A stretch of 64,000 bases of DNA from positions 3,782,001 to 3,846,000 of the forward strand of contig CM057057.1 of assembly GCA_029945375.1 (NCBI GenBank), read 5' to 3'. The notes under the pieces were generated by a model, which was given only the letters and a program-made list of their open reading frames with translations, did no database searches and was not told the DNA's origin. Of this stretch, positions 34,165-45,083 are shown piece after piece (position 1 is the stretch's first letter; every line of letters begins with the position of its first letter). The stretch comes from Agaricus subrufescens. Lineage: Eukaryota > Basidiomycota > Agaricomycetes > Agaricales > Agaricaceae. The translations under genes and the position numbers were made by a program.

Positions 34165-36231
34165 TCAATGCTTCCTGTCTCTCTTCTGTTTCGTGATTGC
34201 TTTTTTCTTGGCCTCGAGAACGATCCGCTATCAACAAAACGTCATTCAATAAAGCGGGCTGATCGATATCGCATAACTCTTACCTCCGACTCCTTCCTTT
34301 TTTGAGAGTGCCGCATCTTCTCGTAAAGCTTCCGTTTTTTGTTGCTCATCATCATCTTATTCATGTCTTCCTCCTCAGCGGTATTCGCGAGTTGCTCCTT
34401 GGCATTCTTCCTCCCCAACTTGTTGACTTCTTTCTCAAAGGCGTCATAATCCATCCCTGCGACTTCTGCGGCCAATTCCGCAGTGCGAATATCCGCAGGG
34501 TCTTCAATTGCAGTTTTTAGCGAAGTCCTTAAACTGGGGCCATCGGGACCTGTTTCACCGTTCTCATTAATCTCCTCCGTTTCGTCGTGCTCCGATTCCG
34601 AGTCCTCTAATTCGAGATGTGAATCATTAGTGATAGCAGTAGGGTCATAGGCGCCCTCGAGCTCCCCAAAGGGACTTAAGTGAGGGGGTAGAGTCTGACC
34701 CTGAGTATACGGCTCCTCGAGAAGAATTTTTCCAGCATTGATACAGTCAACAATCCATTGAGGTTGTATATATTTTCTCCTGGATCGTTGTTCCTTTTCT
34801 TGCGCTGACAGGGTTGAAGTGACTATAGGACGATCGATTATGACATGTGTCACCGACATGTCATCCATGTTGATTGGACTGCCATCACCGGACGACGCCG
34901 GCCATCCAACTCTCCCTCCGAAACTGCGGATAAGGAACTCGAATATAGACCGGGAGATTTCGCGAGATAGAAAGAAGGTGTAAGGGGCAAACAATGTCGT
35001 CGAGAGGGGTTTCGGGAGCGTTTCGAGTGACTTGTAGGTCGGAAGGGAAGCATCAATCTCTGTAGATTTTGAAGGATGCACAACAAATTCTTCTTCTTGA
35101 GTTTCTGAAGTGGCCAGTGGGACCACGTCGGAGACCGAGTCCATTTCGGTGTCCCCTGAGGACGCCGTTATGGTTTTGATGACTTGTCGAACGTCTTTTC
35201 CCGAGACTGTACGGCCATCGACCTCCACAGTTTTATGTTTCGGATTTTTAGTAGAAGAAGAGTGGCCTGACTCTTGTAGGCTAAATGCTCCGACGCCAGC
35301 AGCAGCCTCATATTTCTTGAGATCTAGTGGAGGAGGATACACTAACCCTGCATCCGTATAAAGCTTGAAGAAAACGAAACCCAGAAGCGTTTGGTATAAT
35401 TCAAGAAACGTGAGCATCACACGGACGTCCACATCGTTTGGAATCTGCAGGTATTTATTAATATATATGTTCGGGTGAAAAAAATTGAGACCTACACTTT
35501 GAGTGAATTGATAAGGGACTAGCCAGGTGATCGTTTGGTCCATAACTTCCGCCTGATAATAAACGCCCTTGATCGAGAGGAAGGATTTTCTTAGTGAATG
35601 CGAGTGCATGATGTAAAGTTGCCATTCCGCCGAAAGTCTCGCGCAATTCTCAATGAGTTCGGGTGGTAGACGCTGAGCCGAAGGTAAAGATGCAAACAAG
35701 AAAACCATGCAAAGCGCGTCATCGATATCTCGAAGCGCATCGATGAAAGTTGGATATCTGTTTGCAACAAATGAGATTGACCACTAAGCTTGATCTTCCA
35801 CAACACACCTTTCTTTAATTATATGATCCAGTCGATAGACAGGTTTATTTTCTTCGAGACTCTTTGCGCTACTCCATTCCCCACGACTTAACGCTCTCGA
35901 AAGTTTTTTGGCGAATGCTTTATGTTCCCGTAGCTTTTTAAGTACCGGTTCATGCGCAAGATATGCAATATCCTTGGTATAGTAGAAGGACGTAGGCGCA
36001 GAAGAGCCCTTGTTAGCTTTCTTCTTGTTTTTTGGCTCTCTTGGAAAGATACCTGAATAATTCTACCGGTAAACTTAAAAAGCCCACTGAAAATAATTGA
36101 TCGCACTTGCCCTTCAAGATGCAGAGACGACGAAAATCAGCCAAGGAGCATTGAAGTTTTTTGACAGCTGAGGAGCGGGTTATATACGCCTTCGCAGCCC
36201 CTGCCTTGCCCTTCTGGCGTATTCGACCCAT
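34165..36231 (-). CDS. NOP7: Pescadillo / NOP7, 60S ribosome biogenesis factor
   Basis: Minus-strand exons 36111-36231, 35809-36052, 35496-35757, 34284-35444 and 34165-34227 give 616 residues. Pescadillo works in the PeBoW complex (with Erb1 and Ytm1) on 27S pre-rRNA processing. Seen: [38 protein letters not shown], the family core [20 protein letters not shown] and [12 protein letters not shown], a BRCT domain near residues 350-450 ([36 protein letters not shown]), and a basic tail with [19 protein letters not shown]. Intron 1 has a GC donor (G|gcaagt). The short last exon restores a Lys-rich end; reading through its intron would give an unrelated tail. Confidence 0.94.
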
Positions 36232-36362
36232 TATGAAGAGTGTAGATGTATAAAAACACTTGAACACTTAAAATCGCTGTTGTGTATAGCCACCTGGACC
36301 AAACAATCGCCAGGCATCATGCACCTACGCTCGCCGCTGCATATCACGACCTCAAATTCACC
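36232..36362. promoter_or_regulatory. Divergent promoter, NOP7 / SMD2
   Basis: 131 bases between start codons of a ribosome biogenesis gene and a spliceosome core gene. No clear TATA box. Confidence 0.5.
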
Positions 36363-36974
36363 ATGAGGTACGTGCTTTTGTCCGAACGATCCCAAACAAC
36401 GTTGACTCTTTTTACAGCCAGTACGTCCACGTTCCAAAATCTGAACTCGACGAGGCGCAGCTCCGTCAGCTGGAAGAGCACGAAATCTCGCAAGGGCCCT
36501 TGTCTGTTCTTCAACAAGCTGTTCGAAACCATACTCAGGTCCTCATTTCGCTACGGAATAACAAAAAGTTACTGGCTCGGGTGAAGGCCTTCGATCGCCA
36601 CAGTAACATGGTACGTATCATCTTAGTGAACACGCTTTATACCTTACTATTGCTTACTATTGTCGCCGTAAAATAGGTATTGGAAAACGTGAAAGAGGTA
36701 TGTTTTCCTTTCCTTATCCGCTGGAAGCCACTCAAAACATCGTCGATAGATGTGGACGGAAATTCCAAAAGGCAAGAACAAGAAACCCGTCAACAAGGAT
36801 CGATTCATCAGTAAGATGTTTCTACGGTATGTCCTCCTCCGTTGTCTGTTTGTCAGTATTCGGATCGCTCACTTGATATCTACTAGTGGCGACTCTGTCA
36901 TCCTTGGTTGGTCTTCTGTGATTCTCCGCAATGATTTTTGCTGACTTTTATCAGTTCTTCGCAACCAAGCATAG
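36363..36974 (+). CDS. SMD2: Small nuclear ribonucleoprotein Sm D2
   Basis: Exons 36363-36367, 36418-36610, 36677-36697, 36750-36826, 36887-36906 and 36955-36974 give 111 residues (human about 118). Sm D2 is part of the seven-membered ring on U1, U2, U4 and U5 snRNAs. Seen: [20 protein letters not shown] with [20 protein letters not shown] (Sm1), then [15 protein letters not shown] and [20 protein letters not shown] (Sm2). Only five bases of coding sequence (ATGAG) sit in the first exon. Six coding exons in 612 bases. Confidence 0.95.
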
Positions 36975-37086
36975 TCTCCGGCAGTTTACATCTTGGTGCT
37001 TTCGAGGCATCAATTTCTTTATCAAAAACTGTACGGGTGTTCACTAATTGTTACATTTTTTGTATCTCGATGAAGCCTAATAAAGA

Positions 37087-40000
37087 TCATGTTCTTCTAC
37101 TTCTCATACTTCTCAGTTCATCTGCGTCGTGTTCTTCAATCTGCTTCATAGCGTCAAAGACACCTCCAAGTGCGAGCCATCCAAAACTCTTTGCTCCGAA
37201 AATTTCCTTCTTTGCCTCGACAAACGAGAGCTCCCAAGCCAACCACGCATACTTGAGGTAATCTTCCAATGTCCTGTCATCATCCCCCTCAAGCTCCATT
37301 CTCATTGCTTTTACCAAAACATTCGTTGCTTCGCGTACTTTGGTCATCTGCTCTTTTCGAGCTCGAGGCTGCGATGTCTTCTGCGTAATTGTCCCTACGA
37401 GAACTTCTTCCTCAGACAACATCATGTTCCTATGAGACAAACTGTGGTTGACAGCAATACCCGTGAGCTCTCCGGAAAAGCGCTTGAATAGTTTGGCGAC
37501 ATTGTCGATGGCAGAACGTTCCCAAGGTCCTTCGGTATCCAAAAATCTCTTCACGCGTTTTTCAACCAAGTCAAAGACTGTCGACTCGGGATCATTCAAT
37601 CTAAACGCGGAGAGGTCTCCAGCCAGTCTTTCAACGCGTCCAGACTGTCTATTTCTCCGCCTGCGAAATCGACCAGCCATCGGGATTTCATCGAGCCTCA
37701 CCTCTCTGAACAGCACTCCGATAGCCTTGGAACTGCGATAGTAATTTGCAGAATCTGGGTTGATAGTTTCGGGCGCATTCCAGTCAGGTTTCATTGGAAA
37801 TTTCAGTTTGGGGATATTCGCTTGCTCAACCGCACGCCCTGACTTGGGGTAGTCGACTGCATCACTGTGTAATTGAGCAAGTTTGAGACAGTCCTGGTCC
37901 AAGATGCCAGCCGGTGATTGATCTGCGATAATCAGCCAGTTAATGGCGATTATACCCACAACCTGTGGTGAACAGTAAGTAAAAGGAGTCTGGCTGACAA
38001 TTGTTTATATATCTTACGTCCGAAATGATATACTCCATCACAAAATCGGCAATATCATCCATAGTACTCGGCCTGTCTAAGAGTTTCCGCTGTGTCGGTG
38101 GGTATTCTGCTGGTTCATATGGGGACCTAGGTGGGGTAAAACAAGGATGTTCCTTGAGCGGGAGGACATTGTATATGTCACCGTCAAGATCACCCCCGCC
38201 AAGACAAGATGGAAGTGGTCGTCTACCTGTTCAGACATGCCAACAAGCGTGATTAGGTCGCATCATAAGACAAAGGATCTGTTAGCTTACCTTTGACACT
38301 GAATACAACCGTGTTATAAAGAGGTTCCCTCGCAAAGCAGGAGCCCTCCGGGGGGACTCCGATGGCTTTGACTAATTGCACATCGCCAGGATGGATAGTC
38401 GGCGAACGTGATATGAGTAAAAGACCTTCCAGATAAATGATGCCCTGAGTGTGATGTTTAACGCAAGCGAAAACTTCTCCCTCCTGAAGGTATTCGTGGA
38501 CGTCTGCGACGCCGACGAGTGTCCAGGCACCTGGTATGGGGATGCGGGCATGATGTTTGAGGTCTCGCAGGATATGATACACCGCAATTTGTAGCAATTT
38601 ATTATAGAAAGGGTCATCGTGTATGGAGTCGAATCCTAGCTTTGCCAAGCCTTGCATAGTCGATGGAAGCCTGAACGAAGCTCCGAGGCCATGTGTTTCC
38701 AATAACCGCGCAGCTTTGCTCAGAGTCAAGGTGGCATTCTTTGTCTCCTGTACAGCATCATTCTGGAACTTAAGAAAAACGTCAGTTGGAATCCCAAGGC
38801 CCTCTAACAGTGTGATAAGAGGACGATTCAAGTAGTATGGTGTTGGTTTATCAAAGGCCCGGGCAATCTCAACTTCCTGCACCCCAGAGGCGCTGCCAGT
38901 CTCGAATTTGACCATTGACGGTCGTAATGCAATCGTGTGAACACCATTCAAAGTGTGGTCGATTGATAGCATTCCCTTCGATCCACGGAAGCGCACTTGA
39001 TAAGCGTGGGGGTAGTCCGATGACTTGCCACTTTTGCGTTTCGCAGATCGAAGCTTTCCCCAGATTGCACGTGCGAGATCCTGGGACATAGTACCCACCC
39101 CATCCGTAAACACGTACTTGCCATCAGGGGTCTTGATATCATCAAGGTCAAAAACCTCTTCAACAGGTACCACGGCAGCATCCGTGGCGGTAAAAGCTTG
39201 TGAGATGCGTGCAGCATATCTTGCAGGACAGAATGTGAGTAGCGGGTCGTACGAAAGATTGTCGAACGTCCCAAGGCTGTTGATGATAGTTCTGGCATCA
39301 ACGTCATCGAATGGGGGGTTGGAGTTCCGAAACTTCCTAACGAACCTGAAAAACAAATATATGATAAAGCATTGAAAAAGGTCGTAGACCCTTACCAGAC
39401 AGAGTGTTCTTTCAGAGCAGATTGCGAGTAGGCGAGAAAAGTAAAGGTACGTCCAGCGATTGGAAGACCCTCTTTTAGGAAACGCCCAAAACGTTCCCTG
39501 ATGAAGCCCGGTCCATCAATATCGCGATCGAAACGAAATTGGAGGTCGTTATCGTCACGGAACGAAACCCGCAGAAAATTTTCGTGGTCCTTGCTGTCGT
39601 AACGTCGAAGGACGCGGTTTGATTGCTCGGGAAAGGGACCTCGTAAGTACATCTTCGTGGGGGAGATGACAACGTGAAGCGATTGATAATAGCTTCCATC
39701 ATCGGGGACCAATGTAAGTGTGCTGTCTTGTTTCGCAAAATCTCGTTCTACAGCTTCAAAAGAAGACATGATTGGCTCGCCTGCATCTTCACTATACCAT
39801 TGAGCAGCGGATTGGGTATTGAACTTCCTCAAAAGCTTGGCAGTATATGTTTTACCCTTAACCCTTACGAGCTCCTTGACCCTGGGCAAAAGTTCAAGCA
39901 GCTCGGCAGGGTCAAGGACCAAGTTTTGATATAACGAAGTCAACTGAAAGGCGACACACCAATTGAACCGGCGGAGGTTCCACTCCAGTAGGTCTAGATT

Positions 40001-40882
40001 TCTGATAGAAAACAGGGCACGCCGTTCGATCATGGTCTCATCAGACTGGATATGTCGCCATCCAGCTTCTTCAGCGAGACGGGAAAATTTGTCAGATTCC
40101 CCTCTGGAAGTGAACAGGATGCGAAGAATCAGACCGGTGAAGGGGAGCGCACGGGGGTTGTCGAGGAGCGGGAATGTTGACATACGCGTCCAAGGGTTTT
40201 GGGGCGCGTTTCTATCTCGGCGCAAGAATGTCGGCGGCATCCAAAGATCGAGCAGTATGACATGTTTTCCATCGAATGTGGAATGATGTTGATACAATGC
40301 ATTGGCGGTTGTTTGGCGGACGGCAATAATATCGTCGTGCAGATCATCATACTGCATGACTACGTGCATTTCTCGGCGTTGTGAATGGAAACAGAGACGG
40401 GCGCTTCTTTGTGGGATGGCTTCCGTCTCAATCGAGTAGACACCATCCCGACATGACCACCCAAATTGCACCGCAGAGACGAAAACAGATGATGTATTGA
40501 GAAGTTCCTCCTTCTTTCTCTGCTCCCTTTCCACGGCGGGGTCCACCCAGGGTGTGCGTGCGATCACTTCAACGACGTCTTGGCGAAGAGGCTTGTTACT
40601 CGGTTTGAAGTGGACGGTCCTTCCACAGAAAGGAGCGCCGAAGAGGCCAAACAGTGCGAGGAATTTTCGGGCCACAGCTTCGTCCGCGAGGGTAAAAGTT
40701 CCCGACCGGGCCCGAGGACCTGGCCTGTGAAGGTGCACAGCGAAATTTGTCTGGACAAAATCAAACCGTTCACCGTGGATGATACCAGCCAGGAAAAGCT
40801 TAATTTCATCTGCAGCGACCACCAGGGGTAAATTATGCATAAAGACCTCCATTAGAGATGTAGGACGATAAGAACGATGCAA
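37087..40882 (-). CDS. Cellular RNA-dependent RNA polymerase (RNA silencing)
   Basis: Minus-strand exons 39396-40882, 38291-39345, 38018-38226 and 37087-37962 give 1208 residues from MHRSYRPTS (a second Met ten codons on is possible). These eukaryotic enzymes (QDE-1, Rdp1, RDR) make double-stranded RNA for small-RNA silencing. The catalytic DLDGD lies in exon 3 within LGGGDLDGDIYNVLPL, near residue 862. Upstream conserved blocks include YVFTDGVGTMSQDLA, YQVRFRGSKGMLSIDHTLNG and FLKFQNDAVQE; GVPPEGSCFAREPLYNTVVF precedes the active site. An N-terminal region resembles an RNA-binding fold. The intron at 38227-38290 falls just before the active site. Confidence 0.95.
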
Positions 40883-41019
40883 GGCTTAAATGTCGACGAT
40901 CGGCTGTAAGATAGCGCAAGAAGCCAAGGATGGATTTAATAGGGCAGTAATCAGCATGTGCAATGGAACCACCAACTGTGAGTAGGACTATACACTTGGA
41001 AGGGCTATCGAAGGAAGGG

Positions 41020-41355
41020 CTACAGGGTGCGGAAGAGCTGGCGAAGCTCACGCCGGCTAGCGCGGATTTTGTCCTGGATGAGAGTCTCGGGAACAGTGAG
41101 GTGGATGTTCTGGCCAGAGAGGGGAGCTCTTACAATGTCAGATATATGCCTGTTGCGCTCGAAATACTCGCTTCGCACCCAGGCGAGGGTTTCAGCGCGA
41201 GTCACGGGATCCTGGACGGCTGAGGGAGGGTCAGGGGCTGGGCGGGGGGGACAAGAAGGGCGGACAACACCTTTGGAGGCGCGGACGGTGTGTCTGTAGA
41301 GATGGAGGGCCTCCTGGCGGAGGATAAAGTGCCTGAGTGTCGGTGTGGGCGCCAT
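41020..41355 (-). CDS. LYR-motif protein (LYRM2-like), mitochondrial
   Basis: A single exon, 111 residues. LYR proteins are small mitochondrial factors that bind acyl carrier protein and help assemble respiratory complexes or Fe-S proteins. Seen: LRHFILRQEALHLYRHTVRA with the LYR tripeptide, then a charged helix AETLAWVRSEYFERNRHISD and the ending IRASRRELRQLF. This three-helix pattern and length fit the Complex1_LYR family; LYRM2 is the closest by eye. The N-terminus is short and basic. Divergent from the 4E-T-like gene. Confidence 0.85.
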   Translation of the reverse strand: MAPTPTLRHFILRQEALHLYRHTVRASKGVVRPSCPPRPAPDPPSAVQDPVTRAETLAWVRSEYFERNRHISDIVRAPLSGQNIHLTVPETLIQDKIRASRRELRQLFRTL

Positions 41356-41442
41356 TATGAGCCAACAAGTCGTTTCCTAATCCGTGGAATCATTTCAAGT
41401 CCCGCAACTCTGCTTTCACCCCACCGTAGCCCACAGCCCACA
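41356..41442. promoter_or_regulatory. Divergent promoter, LYR protein / 4E-T-like gene
   Basis: 87 bases between start codons, with a CCAAT-like absence and a C-rich end. Location inferred from gene layout. Confidence 0.45.
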
Positions 41443-44400
41443 ATGTCCCTCCCGCCCCCCGACTCTCCCACTCTAGAACAGACCGAAGAAGAGCAGGCCG
41501 CCATCAAGGCCCTCGTCGACTCCTTTGCCAAATCCAATCTGCACGATGCCAAACACCACCCGAGCAAAACACCTGGAAATCCCTCAGACCCCCGTCCCAT
41601 GCGCCTCTACACTCGCGAGCAGCTTCTCTATCTCTACAAGTCACCCCTCGTCCAGCTTCCCCCCAACATGCCCGAATTGCGCCAGTGGTTTGGGTTCGTG
41701 CCTGCCTTCTGACGTATCCATCTTGACCGCCTCATGTCTTCACAAGCAGTGACAATGAAATTCTTCTCTCTAAAAAAGAAAGCGAACTGGCCAGCAATGG
41801 TCGACACAGGTAATTTTTTCTCTCTTAAACTGCATTTCGTCCTGTTCATCTATTTGGTAAATTCCGATTAGGTTCAAGAGGGAAACCGAAGACGGAGGTG
41901 AACTATATCCCTTGCTAATCTGCCGGACCACCTCTCTCATAGCATCTCCTCAGATACATCTTCCCGCCCTTCGTTCCGTTCGACACCATCCCAGCCATCT
42001 CAGATGGGTAATTTTAAACATCAGTCACTGCGCTCAGGAGACAGAGACCGTGACCGTGATGGGGACCGAGACAGAGAAACGAGAGATAAAGAAGGCCTTC
42101 GGCATGTAAGTGCTTTCCCTGACTCTTTCATTCATCTTTCAACGGGCCTTATTCTCATAGCTCTCCGACAAGTATGATCGTGACCGTCTTGGAATGCTCC
42201 CTGCTGGTGGAAGAGGGAAGGAACGGGATTCAACGCCACTCAATGCCAATTCCTCCAATAGAACATCCTCTCAAAACCAGTCCTCTAGACGAGGCGAAGT
42301 AAAAGACTCTCAGAAAAAACGGCCCGCAGAACCTGGTGATGATTGGCGGCGGAGTGAGATAATTTTGCCATCTTTTTTTTTGCTCAATTTCTTATGTGCT
42401 GTAGATGATGCTTCACGGTCTAATGGTGACGGTAAGATTTTTCATTAACTAGTTTTTGGTTTTGACATTAAATGGTCGTCAGAACGTGAAGATCCGGAAC
42501 GACCCAGGTCAAGAGCCAGAGACTCTTCAAAATCAAGACGCTCGCCCTCCAGAGCTATGCGCGAACGCGATGACCGGCCTTCAAGAAGCGATCGTGACCG
42601 CGACGACCACAAGCGCGACCGAGACACTGACCGGGATCAAGATGACGATTCACGTCGCTGGCGTGATGATGGTAAACGTGATGAACGCTTGGCTGCCCGC
42701 CGCGCCGAGCGGGACCGGGAACTGCGCACTAGAGGTGACCACTGGGAACCATCCAACGACCGTCGCTGGACAGCCACTGAGGATAGAGATGGTCGATATA
42801 AGCGTACATCTGGTCGTGATAAGAGGACTGTAGGTAATGGTGATGAGCCCCGGGACCGAGATGAGCGACGAGAGAGAGAACGTGAAAAAGAGAAGGAGCC
42901 GGCCTGGATGGAGACTTATGTGCCCACTAGCTCTTCTGGTATTCTCGGCGGTAAGAGCAGCTCTGGTGAATTGGATGGGATCCAAGCCTGGAAGAAGGGC
43001 CTAAAAGAGAAAGAATTAGCACTACAAGAGAAAAATGAAGAAACCGCTGAGGCCGATGTACCCCCTAAACAAGACTCTGGCAAGAAGGGTCTCGACGAAA
43101 TTCAACTCTTCAAGCTACTGATGAAAAGAGAAGAAGAGAAGAGAGAAGAAGAGAAGAAGAGGACCGACAGCACTATATCTTCACCTGCCGCTGATTTTGT
43201 GCAAGAGGCTGAGCTTACAATTCATCGCACAGAGAGTTCGTCCATTTATTCTTTTCAGGCCATTCTTAGACTAATCACGTAACATAGATCCGCAGGTTCT
43301 CGTCAGGCCTGGTGTTCACCCCCACCCCAATTTGCCTTCTGCGGAAAGCCCTGGATCCTCTGGCATTATAGCTCCTCCATCCAAAGGAGGTCTACAAAAG
43401 CTTCAAGGTTCCACAACAGCAACGGACGTTTTACTTTCCGAAACTGGTCTAGGACGCTTTTCCGAGAGGCCCGAATATAATCCACCTGCAGGTTCAAGAT
43501 TACTTGCGCTGGGTCGGACGTCCGCCAAGTCTCCTGCCAGTCCATCTTCGGGACCCTCGGCGGCATCGAATGGTATGAAGGGGTTTTTTTTTTTCGTATA
43601 CGTTCTGACATTGCCCCTAGAATTTGTTATAGAGACATTGACTAAACCAGGGACGCCCAGAATTCAAGGTTTCTCTCCATTCGATGAACGTGCTCTCCTC
43701 GCAGAAGATCCCGCTTCGTTGCCTGTATCCGGGCAGTTCGACGCTGTTCAGCGACCCGTAGAAAAACCCTACAATTCATTGGCACACAGTCATACATTCG
43801 ATGACAATAATGGTCTAGCGTACGCGAGTAACAAAGGTAGTCGATTCGCCAAATTCTTTGACAACAAGTCGAAGGAGAATGCACCTCCCGGACTCAAACC
43901 GCAGACACCCACTGGTTTTCTTTCTTCTTCACCAAATCCCCCACAAAGACAAGATCAATCCATCTATGGCGACAGTCCTTCCAATGCACCAACAAGAACT
44001 ATGGAGGATATATTTGAAATGCTCAATAATTCTTCTCAAGTACGTAAATTAATTTATGCCTATTATAACTTTGCATCCTGACAAGAGGTATTCTAGGCTC
44101 AACGTGCCAATATACTCAACCAACCCTCCCCTCATCACCCATTGAACAACGGACTTATGAACCCCACAAACGTGATAGCCAGTCCTCCATCACATCCGCC
44201 ACATCTCCAATCAAATGGCCGAATGGATGCCTTGTATGACAGCCGACCTGATGACCGGTTTGTTCCCGACGGAATGGTGCCTGGCCTCAGACCGGCTCCC
44301 CCTCCTCGGAATCGCGATATTTATCAAGACCTACCTGACGAAGCACTGCATTACCACCTCCAGCGGTTGCAACAGCAGCAGCAGCAGCAGCAACGAGGAC

Positions 44401-45083
44401 TTGATCCGTACAGCGGGCCGAATCCCTCTATGTATGGCCCACAGAACGGACGAAATGTTGGCTTACCATTACATCAAGCCCAGTTTCGTGGTGGCCCATC
44501 ACCGGGTGTAGGTCCTCACTCTCAACTGTCTGGTTTGCCACCCCAGCGTTTACCTCCCGGCCTGGCCAACCTCGGTGGCCGCCCTCCCCATGATCCCGCA
44601 CAGATGCTCAACATCGCTGGCCATCCCAACAATCCTCTCCACGGCAATCTCCATCCTAGTGCCCCTCCCTCTCAGCAACAGCCATTTAATAACTTCGTGG
44701 CGAACAGTAACATCCATTTCAACAATTCCCAATTACGAGGATCCATTCCCAATCTACAACAGCTCCAAGCAACTGGTCCGCACCCGAGCTTGGGTCCCAT
44801 CGGGCTTGGAAATAACCTAGAGCTGCGATCACCGCAAAACCCGAACCAGGTACTTGGTGTTGGGGGGCTTGGACTGCCAGGGCCAAGAGGAAACGCACTG
44901 TTCAACCCTCAGCAAAGCTCTAATCACTTACAGGGACCTCTGGTTGGAACGCGTCAGCAGCAAGGCCACCCCCATATCCCCCCGCACCTCATCCCTCACT
45001 TCCAACCAGGGCTGAACGGCCCGAATAGTGGTCACTCCAACGACTTGATGGCACTTTTGATGAGTGGCACTCAGCGAGAGTGA
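41443..45083 (+). CDS. 4E-T-like eIF4E-binding protein
   Basis: Exons 41443-41693, 41750-41809, 41872-41897, 41954-42105, 42161-42353, 42405-42431, 42483-43235, 43288-43572, 43651-44039 and 44097-45083 give 1040 residues. Animal 4E-T binds eIF4E and represses translation in P-bodies. Residues 56-62 read YTREQLL, a match to the YxxxxL-hydrophobic eIF4E-binding motif, inside RLYTREQLLYLYKSPLV. Further on, LSDKYDRDRLG and EPAWMETYVPTSSSGILGG match conserved 4E-T blocks in order. Between them lies a long Arg/Asp/Glu repeat region. The C-terminal half is Pro-, Gln- and Asn-rich with a polyglutamine run. Assignment as 4E-T-like is inferred from these motifs; the exon joins close in phase. Confidence 0.78.
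44370..44393 (+). repeat. CAG/CAA trinucleotide repeat (eight glutamines)
   Basis: Eight consecutive CAA/CAG codons in the 4E-T-like gene encode polyglutamine. Six central CAG units in a row could vary in number. Confidence 0.9.

Noticed and set aside
37087..40882. Considered whether the RdRP was an integrated viral polymerase
   Set aside because: It has the DLDGD active site and conserved blocks of cellular silencing RdRPs, and normal host introns.
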